This document shows, piece by piece, positions 36,998 to 50,700 of a stretch of 64,000 nt of DNA. The notes beneath the pieces were generated by a model, which was not told the DNA's origin, did not search any database, and saw only the letters and a list, made by a program, of their open reading frames with translations. Numbering within the stretch: the stretch's first letter is position 1; each line of letters opens with the position of its first letter. The DNA comes from Mercenaria mercenaria (Eukaryota; Mollusca; Bivalvia; Venerida; Veneridae): the NCBI RefSeq assembly GCF_021730395.1, contig NC_069378.1, forward strand, positions 47,443,001 through 47,507,000, written 5' to 3'. Made by a program: the position numbers and the translations under genes.

Positions 36998-38399
36998 CCA
37001 TAGGTACTGTGAGCAAATAGAGCAAAATAAAGTTTTTATATTTTCGAGGATAAACACATGCAGTTTGAGTCACAAGTGACGGATAGCAACCAAACCGTTC
37101 TCACTCTCTTCATTGTAAAATTGTGATCAGGTGCTTGAAATCTTTATTGCATATCATTCAATTTAAACCTTTTATGGCATTAGAATAACTCATAGAAAAT
37201 AGTTACTTCTGTGTGAGCAAATAAGATGTATTAAAAACCCTTTTGATAAAGGAAACTTATAGCTGACCTAAATTAATTTGTTTGCTCATACAAAAAGTAA
37301 AACGATTTCTCGCACCGTCTGACATCGGTTCAAGCGTAGTCTTATTTCGCAGATATTGACGGGGCATTTTCCAAAACGACCAGACAACCTGTTTTTGACT
37401 ATTATTTGAATAATCACAAAAAGAAAAATAATGTAAATGTAGCATATCTGAAAATGTTGTCAAAAACGAAAATAAATGCACTGTTTAGTGTCTAAATACC
37501 ACCATAACAACAATAAAGATGAAATTTAAAAATTGTTTGCTCTTGAGAAGTTGCACTGTACTTAAAATCCGAAGACGGACAAGGCAACCAATAATACCAT
37601 AATATTTAACAACAAACACATACAAATACGAAACCAGAGAGACTGTGTTTTGTATTGTTTCACCTTTTTTATCGTTAGTAGGTCTTTCATTTGTTTTAAT
37701 GCAATAACTTCCTTAAAGGTGGTCGAGATAACATGTTGTATCAAGTCATCTGCAAAACGTTTTGGTATTAAAATGGTCTCTATCTATGAGGAAGCTATGT
37801 TTTAACTTAGCGGACATATTTTTAAATGCCTCTTTTCAATTTTCGTGGTTTTTGATCCCTAATATCTCAAATATGAGTTCCTCTGATTGCATTACTGTAA
37901 CCATTTTACATAATGTGTACATGTTAAAATATAAGGATAAATGAAAAGAAGACATTGAAAATGATCACAAAATTAAGCCTTTATAACCCTAAGGAAAATG
38001 ATTATTTTTTAGTCTAAATGATATCTATAATAAAAGAATATTTCTTTAGATTATATACATTCATCGTATTTGATACCCCTTTTGATATCATTATTGACCT
38101 AAAGCGATTTAAAGTTTAAATATGTATTATGTCGGAAATTGACTGATACAGTTTACTAAGGGCAGTATGTCGGTCTCAATTTTGAAAAAAAGCATATTAC
38201 ATAATAAATTGTGAAAACCACAAACGACATTACAAATCTTAGTAATATCGGGCCACTGTGGCTAAAGCTTTTGTTGCCCTAATTCTATCAAAATACATCA
38301 GTTCATTTAACTCTTGAACACCCGCTACCGAAATGTTTCAGTTGGTAGGACTGCAAAATTTGTTGTTGTAGTGGCTTCACAAATTAATCTGAACTAAAA
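36998..38399. other. AT-rich intergenic stretch
   Basis: A 74-codon minus frame at 37257-37481 has ordinary composition but no family I recognise. Nothing else. Confidence 0.35.
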
Positions 38400-38770
38400 T
38401 GGATAAAATATTGATCTATGAAATGAATATAAACATGCTTGTGTACACAACATGCCATTAATTTACCAACACAACTTAATAGAGATATAGTTTGAACATT
38501 TCCAGGATTAGAGGGATCTGATTGTTTAGAAATTGGTGTAACATTTGCCTTTGTCCATTCATCTGAGAAGAAAGATTTCGCAAAAAGAATGTTGAAATAT
38601 TGCGGCAGAGATCATGAACGTTCCGTGGAGGCCTCTTTTAACGGTATTTGAGTTTATCTGCCTAAAAGCTTTGAGCCCATTTGATTTATGGCGTCGATAA
38701 CATCTACACTTCGATATCTGCAAAGTAGGCAAAAGGGTGTTTAAAAGCTGTTTAATATTCGGCAACATTT
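38400..38770 (-). mobile_element. LINE reverse-transcriptase relic (fingers region)
   Basis: On the minus strand the translation includes LPQYFNILFAKSFFSDEWTK, then ANVTPISKQSDPSNPGNVQT and ISLLSCVGKLMA. This is the conserved 'P..W..A.V.PI.KKGD.S.P.NYRPISLLSC.GK..E' block of LINE reverse transcriptases. The N-terminal side (38600-38770) is in shifted frames with stops, and the FADD box is not present. It covers a different part of the enzyme from the relic at 14 kb, so the two cannot be compared directly. Confidence 0.75.
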
Positions 38771-41700
38771 TATTATTTATTAGCTTCCTTATATTCCTCT
38801 CTATTTGAATGTCTACATAAATAAATGTTCAGAATTCCGTTTTTTTTCAGTATTTGTTGAAGTCGTCAGATCTTGCGTGTTTAATGTTGGGATAGTATAA
38901 GCGTTGTTCTTTTTTTTAGTTATATTTTTTTACAATATTTAAATTATAGAGTAGGCCTAAATCTGCAGAAGAATGCTGCAACGTGAACTATAACACGGAT
39001 GATGATTTTTATGTATATTCTTTGCCTTGAAAAATGTTCATTTTCAGGGGATCAGATCTATGACTAGTAAATTTTGTAATTGATCATTTGTGAATAATTT
39101 ATAAAAATTCTGTGTTTTAATTGTTTATATTCTATAATTCCATGTATTAAGAATTATACTGAATAACTCTTTAGTCACAGTAGTATTTTATTACATGGTT
39201 TTCTTTAAGAAATACAATATACATGATATAACAAACCGCTCAGCTTTCTACATTCATTTACCATTTAAAAAGCATGTAAGTTCATGATAAAATATAGACA
39301 GATTATCAAGGTAGTCGCGAAGCAGTTTTCTTCCTAGTATATTATCAATATATGTGTCTTTTTAATTATTATTATAAAAGAAAAAATATACAGGGAATCT
39401 GCACCTGTTGCAACAGCATGTAAAAATAATGTTCAACGAGTCAAACGGAAATAACAGTTATACCGTAAATCTATACTGATTGAAATTTATTCCTAATATC
39501 AATGCTTACATGGACAAAACATGAAACGTATGATTAAGATCATAAGAGTGTTGGCATTGACAGCTGACGTCTTTTTTTACAAACCCAGATATGGATTTAA
39601 CTGGCCGAAATCTGTGGGTTTTGATGCCCTTCACCTTAATATATTTTGAACATTTCAACAGCGCAATAAATCCATAAAGAAATGTAAACAACATGTAAGA
39701 TCAGTTAAATCTGTAGTCATTATGGGTGAGGAAAGGTTAGCAAGACAACCTTATGTTGTTTGACCTTTACTATGTTTTATTGTAACAGTTGGTAAAACTG
39801 TCATTGCTGTATGAAAAAGGAAGTATTTGTTTTCATCATTTTGTAGATACAGAGGAGAAAATATTTTATCACCGGTTTTCCTTTATGTCTCATCTACTAA
39901 ACAAGCTTAAAAATAGAATTGGGTATGGTCAGTGTCATATGGTTAAAAACGATAGCAATATTGAAACAAAGTATTACGTAAATACGGGGACAGTGCAGTT
40001 ACAAAAGAATGCTAATAACAAATGGAGGAATGTATATTGATAAGTTGAATTAAGGCTAAACTAGAAAATATTTGCCCGACATCAACTGCGACGACATTGA
40101 TTTATGTTAGAGTTAAAACTGCAATATTATCATATTGATAGAAACATGTATGTTTTCAGTTTTCAATTTGCGGACCATCTGCGGGGAAAGTCAACTATTG
40201 CTCGAGGTCCGAAGACAAATCATACAGAGTTTCGACTATAAACAGGCATTCAATTCAATAAATGTTTTATTTCATGACATCAGAACTTAATATATTAAGT
40301 CTTAATTATATTTTACTTATTATCTCAACAAACATCTATTGGATATAGACATTTCATTTATGTGTATATGTACTAAATATTATTAACCGGCGATTTATAT
40401 AAGGGGTGCTATTGTATAAGTCATCCGAATATTTTTTATCATTTTTCTCTCGAATTATTCTATGCCATCCTACTCATTAAGGAACTTTGCGTAATGTCGA
40501 ACGTATAAAAAACGAATAAAAATCTTTTTTTTTTCTGATAAAAAAGGAAACATTGCACTGTAAAATATCTTTTTATTTTCAACTTGCTTTTAGTATTTAC
40601 ATTGAATATTGCCGTTCAACAAGACATTTGTGAAGGAATGAATATACCATTAGGAATAACAGTATGTACTTATAGATTTTTTTTAAACTCAACGAAACAT
40701 TAAGATATACAACAATTTATAAGAAAATCAGTATTACATTCTGTCAAGATATATTCAAAATCTTTGTTTAGTTTATGAAGAAATTCCATGATATTAGGTT
40801 TTCATGTGACTGTACTGTATTGATTTATATAGAATATAACAGTTGTGGCAAGCGTATGAAGGCATGCAAATATCCAACCTCCGTACAAAATAAAATGCGA
40901 CTGAAATGCATATTATTATTATATATTTTTGTACCTCAGAAACAAGGAAACATTTCCACTGCCTAATTGCGCCTAAAGTTTAAAATTTAAACCAGAGTAT
41001 CAAAGCGTCAAATTTCTGTTTCATTTCATAAGGTAAGACTGAAAAAAAATTTTATCTGACAAAGTATATATTTTTAAATGTTTTACTAAGTGAATGTTAT
41101 AACAATAACTGTACTGGATACATTAGGGGGGAGTGAATGAGCAGGTAGGTAACTGATGATATTGAATGCCTTAGTAAGTCCGTATATATGATTTTTTTTC
41201 AAAATTGATTTGCTGATAAAATAGGAATTCAATATAGTGTTTTTATCTTAAACAGTATAAACATCGACACGATCATTTTTATTAATTATTTATTGATTCC
41301 AAAAGATGAAGACAGACATCTCTATTTTAATGTTAGTGTATATACTTATATTTATTAGTCATAATGTAAAGTTTATAAAAATAGTTCAGTCGCATTACTT
41401 TAACATAGTTTCAATCAAAGTCAGCACTTTGAGAGTGTTGATGATAGAATGAAAATGTTACTTTTCGATTCAAGCATAATGTTTTATTACAGTATTTTCG
41501 TTTTGATTAAATTAGTTTTAGATTATATATTTTTTCTAATACTTCTCAAATATAATTTTTCTAACTCTTCTCAAATTATTTGAAATATTTCAACCGTACT
41601 GGTATCTTTGTAATCAATAATAATAATAGTAGTAGTAATAATAATAATAAAGATTATATCAAAACTAATAATGATAATCATGATAAAATTATGACTTGGT

Positions 41701-42020
41701 AATGACATATAAAAACAAACAAAAATAATTTGAGGCTGTACAATAGAAAAATAAAAATGAAAGATTGGTATAATTTTCTTTTAAATGCACATTGCTTTAA
41801 GAAAAGACCCTGGTAATATATTTGCAAATTTATCTTCATATACATTGTTTTAAAATCTTCGTCGGTATCTATATGATTATTTTAATTATACTGTTGGTAA
41901 TGATAAATCGTAATATTTATTTCAATATGTACATGTTCATAGGAAGGAAATGGATGATATTGATATCAGTAATGATAAATTTAACAATTAGATAGAAATA
42001 AACTAAACATTTATCAAATA
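38771..42020. other. Long AT-rich intergenic stretch
   Basis: About 3.2 kb with no recognisable gene. An (AAT)n/(AGT)n tract lies at 41618-41650. Open frames at 39506-39694, 39789-40040 and 40775-40966 lack domains or splice context. Confidence 0.4.
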
Positions 42021-42242
42021 TATTAAAGGCACTGACCTCCAGATTTGGCTATGAAATAATCGTCCTTTCAAATTAAAGTTTGATCATATTATGAACATTA
42101 GAAAAAATTTTTTGTTTCTCAAATATATTATAAAAATTTCAAATCAAGAAAAATGATGACAGCGTCGGGAATCGAACGCCGGACTGCCGCGGCAATAAAG
42201 ACATTTTCCCTCCGTCGTTACCAATAGCGCTATAGCTAAATA
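42021..42242 (-). mobile_element. tRNA-derived SINE, family 4
   Basis: Read on the minus strand: A-box-like TAGCTATAGCGCTATTGG, then GCGTTCGATTCCCGACGCTG as B-box and T-arm. The body runs toward GCCAAATCTGGAGGTCAGTG near 42030. The tRNA-like part (about 42158-42242) could fold only approximately, so I call a SINE head rather than a working tRNA gene. Confidence 0.6.
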
Positions 42243-44395
42243 TATATAAAAAAAATAAGAATAAGGACTTCAAAATATTGAAAAAAAAGTTTTAAATGTT
42301 ATGTGATTAAACATTATATTGCTTCTGTCATTCATTCTTACCCTGCAATATAATAATATAAAAGAGGCTTCGACGAAAACAATTTACAAATAAAATAAAA
42401 TTACAACTTAAATTACCTTTACATCTGTTTTATATGAAAGACTTCAAAATGAGTGGCATATAACAACAACCGTTTATAAAAAAAAAAAAAAAAAAAAAAA
42501 ATATCTAAAATTATGTATTCAATGATGTAGTTTTCATGAGAGCAATAACCTCTAAGTGACAATCCTTTTTTTTTCAGAAATTGCCGATATTTGAATATTC
42601 AATAGTGATGAAGATAATAGAAAAGAATAAAGATAATAACTATAAAGATTACAATAAAACTTATAATGATAATCATGATTACATTGAATTAATAACGATA
42701 CAATGTTAACAATAATTAAAGCACGAAACAGCTCTTAAATTTATTTAAAGATGCAGTAAGTGTTCTATTTTATGGTTATTGTTATTAATAATAATATTAT
42801 TATTATTATTTCAATAATGATAAATCGTCATATTTTTTCAATATAAACATGTTCACCTAGGAATAAGTCAGTCATGTAACCACAAAAATGAGACTCTATT
42901 TTATACAAAACAACAATAATACAAAGTATAATAGTATTCAGTGAACAAGTATATGTAAAATATGAATGCTTAATATGGATTACCTATAAACGTGAGGCAA
43001 ACATGAAAAATACTGAATATATAACGAGCAACAAGTATGATATTTATAATATATAGATACCGTCTAACAACAAACAATCTATCATTACAATATGCTTTCA
43101 AAATAATAAGTAAGAAATGCTTACACTTAAACTAACTTTTCGCGCAGATAACCCTGATGTAATTTCAGTTTTAAATAAATGAATATTCAAAATACAATGT
43201 CTGGAACGAAATGACTGAATGTAATGTGAATAAGAAATTTCAGCCACGAAATACACGTAATACAAATCTTTATAGCAAACACTCCATTTATCGAATTATG
43301 AATATGAATTATCATTACCTTACATCAAATCATTCCAATACCTAAAAATACTTAACTGCAGTACACAAAATATTAAAGTATATAAAATGATAGTGATTTT
43401 CTCTAGAATATAACATAAAATCTTACCCGCAGAACCAAAGAAACAAGTCAGTCATGTAACTGCATAAATGTGACTTTTTCTTCGTTTCTGGGATTCGGGC
43501 AGATGTTGTTGTTTTTAAGAATGTATTCCTTGGTGGCGATAGAAATCTAGACAGACAATGGAAGTTGTCCCACAATTAGCACAATTTTGTGCAATAGCAT
43601 CATTATTGCTCACAGTTTGATGAATTCTGCTATTTATAAGAGAAATTGTATAATATTCATAAATGTCAGCAAGAACAATCAACACTATTAACTATTTTCG
43701 ATAGACTAAGTTAAGATATCGATTGTTATTAGAATATTAACATCACTATTGTTAACTAAGCAACATCTGCTATATTGATGTTATTTAATGTCCACTCATC
43801 AACAGCAAAAAAACTATTACTACAGTTTTTGGACTTATAAAATTTATTAGTTTATTTACCTGTTACAATATCCATTTAATAGATTAGAAAACAAATTTTT
43901 AAACTGCAATGTAATTTTAGATTATGTTGCTTTAGTCATTCATTCTTACCCTGTCATAAAAAATGACAGAATCAGTTTACAAATAAAATTACAATTTAAA
44001 CCATCTATTATAATATTATATTATGCATAAATATGAAGGAGTGTAATGTAACAAACACCGCATGTGTAAAATATTGAAATTTCTTTTTTCAGTGGTGTAG
44101 CTTTCGTTTTACTAATCTCTAAGAAACAATCAGTTCTTAACTAACGGCGGTCTATATTCTTGCACGCCAGACAGAACTGTGTCGTGCTTATTAAAACGAG
44201 AGAATTTGTTATAATAGAAATGGCTACATGTAACTCCCTTCGACTTTAGATGATAAGTTGTAATACTTGTTCCACAAATAAAGTCTTTGCAACCCACACA
44301 TTGTCAAAATGACTTGTTTATCTAACTTTAACCTATATTAATTTCAGCTTTCGTATATTTTCTTCAGACAGAATGTTTGTGAATTAGAGACAATA
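42243..44395. other. 5' flank of the multidomain C1q gene
   Basis: AT-rich, with a 24-nt A run (42478-42501) and (TTA)n near 42787-42812. No clear TATA element or initiator just upstream of the ATG at 44396 can be singled out. No other gene seen. Confidence 0.4.
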
Positions 44396-44789
44396 ATGAT
44401 CTTCAGAGGTAATTTGATATTTGTTACTGCAGTCTTATATACTTTACAACAAACTACATGAATGCACTTCTTTAAGATTATGATTCACGCGTGTTGCGGA
44501 CTGAAGTAAATTCTATTCATCGGGAGATAAATTATTAAAAACGACTCTCAGACAGCCTTTATAAATGGTTTTATATAGCCCTGTATATAGCCCTCTACAG
44601 TACTAACGATTAATGTAATAGTTTGACCATTAATCAAACAATTGCTTACGGTTATATTATCATTATCACCGCATTACTCATAAATAGATTGAAATAATGC
44701 TAATTTCTGAATGTATTGCCAACATTTTATCTTCTGTTTTCTTTTTGCAGCCTTCATCGTTTTCCTCTTGGTTGCACCTAGAAATGTCG
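44396..44789 (+). CDS. Signal-peptide exons (1 and 2) of the multidomain gene
   Basis: Exon 1 gives ATG ATC TTC AGA G|gtaatt (13 coding nt). Exon 2 follows a tttttgcag acceptor at 44750 and ends GTC G|gtaagt. Joined, they encode a basic residue and a hydrophobic run AFIVFLLVA, a short but ordinary secretion signal. The ATG is chosen because it is the only one that joins in phase. Confidence 0.75.
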
Positions 44790-47700
44790 GTAAGTTAAGT
44801 CAATTCCCAAGTATGATGTTGGACTATTATATAAGTCGTTATTGTCCTATACTTGATATTTTGAAGAATGCAAATACCTTGTAAAATATGAAACCTAAGC
44901 CTAGATTTGTTTGATTATAGTGAATAAGTGTCCATCGAATATTAGATTAGTGCATGAAGTATTGTGTAGAGAGAAAAGCGTATTACTCTAACCTCTCTCC
45001 TCATGCAGTATCCCAACTGCATTTCTAGTATCTTTAATGCTATAATCATTTTAACGACAACTAAAATGTTTTTAAGAAGTATAAAGTACGTTACATTTCA
45101 GCCTCCTTGTCGTGTTACAACTGCACTGACATTGATAGCTTGGATAGCTGTCAAACAGTTATAGATTGCGAAAAAGAAGAGGTATGCAATAAGTATTTCT
45201 GTTTTATGGTTGTTAAGATTAGTTATTATATAATAACTAGAATAAGGCTTATCTAGGTTTCATTAGGTAAAAAATATTGTACTCATATACTTGTATATAA
45301 TTTCGCAAAGTGTTTTATTTATATATATCATATAAACTAAATACAAATAAAGGAAACAAGATTTAGACTGAAGCAAACTAGTATTATTCAGCATATGGAT
45401 CAGACAATAAATACTGTATATTATGATTACGAATTGGTGTATCTTAAGTTTCGTTCGGTAACACATTTTCTTTTTACAGTCCTGCTTCACGCGATCCCAA
45501 ACAACTGGACGACATCTGACATATACTATGGGATGTACAGACAATGAGGTATCGGACTTGAAATTTTAATTGTAAAAGTAACACATTAGTACCAATATAT
45601 TTAGGTACTGCAAGTTCTGTAAACAGACATACCATCAACTGCAGTAACAGCAATAGTATTCTATTTTTTCACTCAAATAATATATCATATATACAACTAT
45701 GCTAATTTAAATATCATTATAGATATATAAAAAACAGATAAGATAGAAATTACAAATGACACACAATGATAAGTATCTTCAAGTTGTTGTCTTAAATACT
45801 ACTTTTTAATTCTAGAAATGTGGTAGCATACCCGTGTATGATACTATGTCTATGGAAATGAGCAACGAAAAATGCTATGAATGCTGTGGAAGTGAGAAGT
45901 GTAACAACCGGTTGTGTAAACACAAAACACGTACGCTGAACTTTCAATAAAACAATAACAAAAGCTAAATTAGTATCTTCATACTCGTAAAAATTGGTAT
46001 CGTGTCTGGCTGACATCATCCATAACTCATTTTAGGCAAACCTCCCTAATAAGTGCACTGTATAATTTTCTTTTTCTTTTTTTTTTTTTTGTAATATTGA
46101 AAGTCTACAAATTGTAGCATATGCAGCTAAATCATCTAATTAACGCACTGAATTGGTACAGTCACTTGTATTGTACATGCACCACATTCGATCAGGCGTT
46201 GACTATGAATATTTAATTTTTTAATTTTTGTTTCTAAAAAAAATGGTAAGGATTATTCAACCCGTAACTGACATATGCTTGACCTATATGTAGCACCACC
46301 CTGCGAAGACACTGATGAGAACTGTTCCTACTGGAACCAGAAGTTTGATATATGTAAGGACATTCATGATGCGAAGATGATCTGCCGAAAATTTTGTAAA
46401 CTATGCTCATTAGGTATAGCGTATTTTTAAGCTTCTACAGTTGTGATGTTTTTATCTTTCAAAAAGAAGCCTGAAACTATGTATTATTATGTAACATATA
46501 AATTGTTTGACAAAGGTTGTAATTGTGCGTTTGAATAGAAGACTACAGAAAGAATTGGCAAATATTTTGTGCCCGTCATCAAAGATTTAAGTGATAATCT
46601 TCGAAACCGGGTTAGAATCAAAATAATGCATAAAATTATTTTTGACGTTCAAATGAGTATGTATAAAACTTTCTGGTTACGTCTTGTGATATAACTCCTT
46701 CGTGTTTGAACTTCGAACAAGGATTTTATTCAAAGAAAAAGAAAGAAAGATATTATTTCTTTAATATACAATATAGATGTAATTTCAATAACATAAAACT
46801 ACATTATTTTCATTATTCGCGTTTAAAACTGTTGTCTTGCGCTTCTTAGCATCATTTTGCATGTTTGAAAAGTTAACATTTATTGAATATGACTTAAAAT
46901 AAAGACAAGTATTTTCATTTCATTTTTAACTACATACACATTTAATTCCAACTGTAAGATATTACTTAAATACGGCTATGATCTGTGTTATTTGAATATC
47001 ATGTGAATTCTTTTTTCATTAAAATCGTACAAAGTTGATGGAAACTGGGCTTCCTGGTCTTCCTGGTCATCGTGTGATGTGACGTGTGGTCATGGGATAC
47101 ATACACGAATAAGAACATGTACCAACCCAGCGCCAGCGTACCGGGGACTGGATTGTAATGGAAACAATACTGATACTAAACCTTGTGTTAGGCCTTTGTG
47201 CCCAGGTGTGTATCTGCATGTTCTGGAACAGTCATTTATACAATTAGTTTTCCGTGCACAATTATTTGTAATATCTGTAGGTTTGTGAAAAATCTTTCTA
47301 TATAACTTCTGTTCAAAAATTGCAAGATTTCGAACATTTTCTTTACAATTATGTTAATGTTTTAGATGTAATTATATTGAGCTATAAAAATATATTTAAC
47401 AAGAGATGTCCGTAAGACCGCGCGCTCGACTTTTCTCAGTGCTTGACTCTGAATTAGAGCTTTGCCAGTAAAAAATTTATAACACTTTTAACTAAACATT
47501 TCTAGCTTAAATTAGGGAATAACTCCATTAGGATTCAAACCAGAGTTATGGTGATTATTTCTCCTGGTGTAGACTTTGATAGTAAACAACTTTTTTAAGT
47601 TTCTAGTCAATAGCTTTGATAGTAACAAAGATATTTAACTTTACCAACAACTTTAACTAAAACATTCTAGGTCAAAAAGGGGTATAACTCCATCAAAATT

Positions 47701-50700
47701 CAAATCAAAGTTATTTTGAAAAAAAACTTTCTGTATAACTCATGTTCAAAAATTGCAATATTTCGAAAATTTTCTTTACAATTATGTTATTGGTGGAAAA
47801 GTCGAGCTAAAAATGACTTTATATTTTAACGACGAGCAAATGAAATAAAATGATATACACTCAACAAAATTCCTAATCGGTCAGTTTTTATTGTATCACT
47901 ATTTTGTTAATAATGCAAGTATTTACACGAAATTTCACATACCGACATTTAAATAGGTACTGCAGCTAATTATTGATTTATTTTTGACCGGACCACCGCC
48001 AAAGCAACCGCTTTAGGCGTTTTAGCCAATTTAGCATATTTTGCACGTGCATGGCATGTGCACCACTATGCACGTGTTAATGAACACTTTTGGCATTACT
48101 GACGAAGGTCCTACTAGAAAAACACATATCATCGTTAAATTGACACAATAGCAACGCGCCCGGGCTGTCGGAATTATACAACAAAATTCAAAATCGGTCA
48201 TTTCAATGAATTGTACTTTGGTTAAATTTCAAAAAAAAGAGCGCAGATGGTAGATAACCAACGAGTGAAGGTTCTTGTAAACGGAAATACGCTTACAAAT
48301 GGAAATAACCATCAAAGTAACAGTTACAAACAAATAACATCAAAATTCTATTGAAATTGTAAAAAACAATAACAAACCTGCCGTAAATGTGTCCCAGCTA
48401 GCAACATTCCGACAGCTTGATCCCAATGCTCTTGTGTCATTTCACCATAATATGTGTTTTTCTAGTTGGACTTTCATCAGTAATGCCAAACTTGTAAATA
48501 AGCACGTGCATGTTGGTGCACATGCACTGCACGTGCATATTAGGCAAAACGTTTAATGCGGTTACTATGACCAAGAATCACCAAAAATAAATTAATAATT
48601 AGCTGGAGTACCTATTCAAATGTCGGCATTTGAAATTTCGTGTAAATACCTACAATATTGACAAAATAGTAATACAAATATAAACTGACCGATTAGGAAT
48701 TTTGTTGAGTGTACTGATTCAGAAGTAAAACAAAATATTTTGTGTCTTTTAAAATTTTCATAGATTAACGTATCGGGGACAGAGGTACTGACATAAAACC
48801 TTGTGTCAGACCTAAATGCCCAATATCTTATCTGGATACGCTGAAACATTCTTACAATAGGTGTTGTCTAGGCACATTTATTTGTACGTTTGTTCGTTTT
48901 CATATAATCTTACTTGCGTCTTTGCAACAGCTGTGTGTTAGAAATCCCTTTAAAGTAATATTGAATGATTTCTAAATACGGTATCAAATTCTATTTGAGA
49001 AACAATTTTCACAAAGAGAAATTTAAATCAATGGTATATTGATGTAAAATAAGTAGATGTTCGTTTCATTGAAAGGTATCATAAATTCTATGATTCCGAC
49101 AGCTATTTAAATCATTGTAACACTCATTGTTATAGGAAATAAATTCGATTGAAATATCAATATTGCCGCTACATTACAGTACATGGCTGTTGGTCCGAGT
49201 GGTCAAATTGGGGAACGTGTCCAGTTACGTGTGGTACAGGGATACAGAAAAGGCACCGCACATGTACGAATCCATCCCCATTAAGGTATGGCGATCACTG
49301 TTTCGGGGACGCAACAGACGTACAATTATGTATGCAAGGATCATGTAAAGGTAACATTGTGCTTATATTTAAAATGGTCATGTCTTTGTTCTGCAGACGG
49401 TAACCTATTTAAGCGGAAGAAAGTAGTGATTAAGAAATAAAATGGGCTACGCATAAACACGTTTCATAGATAAAATAAAATAATGATTTTAACCTTTAAA
49501 CTGTACCATAACGTAAAGTTATCATGCCATTACTATAGCAACTGCCTGATAAAGCCTGTCTGAGAAAAGCAGGCTTTCTCAGGTCAGTGACTTGAGAACA
49601 CACATATGATTAAATCCAAGGACATAAGATTGTGTCCATTTTGCATTTAAAAATTATTACGCCCTCATACGACACTGAAAAAAGGTCTTTAAAATCCGAA
49701 AATATAAAAAAGCGGAAAAAACAACAAATGCTAACCTTGTGTTTTGTAACCACATCTCTGTTTTGCTGAACACGAAAGAATAATTTCAGTTTGTTCCCAA
49801 GTGAAATTTTATCCGAAATTCAGTTGCTAGACGGACACCCATTCTCACCAAGCAGACGTTCGAAGTGAATCAAATACACACGCCATAACGCCGCTTGACA
49901 GAAAAAATAGGCAGTACCGTTTCATCTACCGTTGATTTTATTCCATGAAAGTTTATTCCAGATGCAATATTCCATGATGTAAATGCAGAGAGCTAAAATC
50001 CTGAACAAACGCTTTGCATGAGTCATTTTCCGTTTCTACGAGCGTTTCCGTTATAAAAACATGTTTTTGGTAATTGCATATATGGTAGGCATACGCTATA
50101 CATTTTTGGCATGGTCTCACGTACCTATTAAGAGCGCGTTTATAAAAATATTGGCGTAAACGTCTTTTAGCAGTTATTCTAAAAAACAAGATGGCGTCAT
50201 TTTGAAGAAAAAAAATAAAAAAAAGAAGTCCGGCAAAACAGCAAAATGTGGTCCGCCCCTACTTTTGCACTTTATTTCGCATAATGGTAGGATAAAAGTT
50301 GTTAATAAATTATGTCATGATAAATATAATAACAGGTTACTGTCTTTTGAGGAAGGGATTTCTCAGACTCGGCTAGATATGGTCATATTTAGCCTCGTCT
50401 GAGAAACCCTTCCTCAAAAGACAGTAACCTGTTATTCTCTATGTATCAGTATCAAGTCGCCAACGAACGTTTTCCACATTTAATAAGAGTTAACAATTCA
50501 ATGGGTTTTATGCTTTAGTCTTTTATTTTCTTTTCTTCTTCCACGGAGTGGAACTCTTTTCGATTTCCAAGGGACAAAAGTGACTAAAAACTAATAACTG
50601 ACAACTACAGACATATTTATAAAGATGCTTAATATATCTTTTGTTCTGACTAAAATGTTTTATATGAGTTCGTAGCACAAACATTTTCATTTATAACAGC

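Noticed and set aside
42158-42242. tRNA gene on the minus strand
   Set aside because: The A- and B-boxes are present but the arms do not pair well, and the block continues into a SINE body.
45263-45544. 93-codon minus-strand frame
   Set aside because: Antisense to Ly6/uPAR exon 4 and its intron; low-complexity and without a domain.
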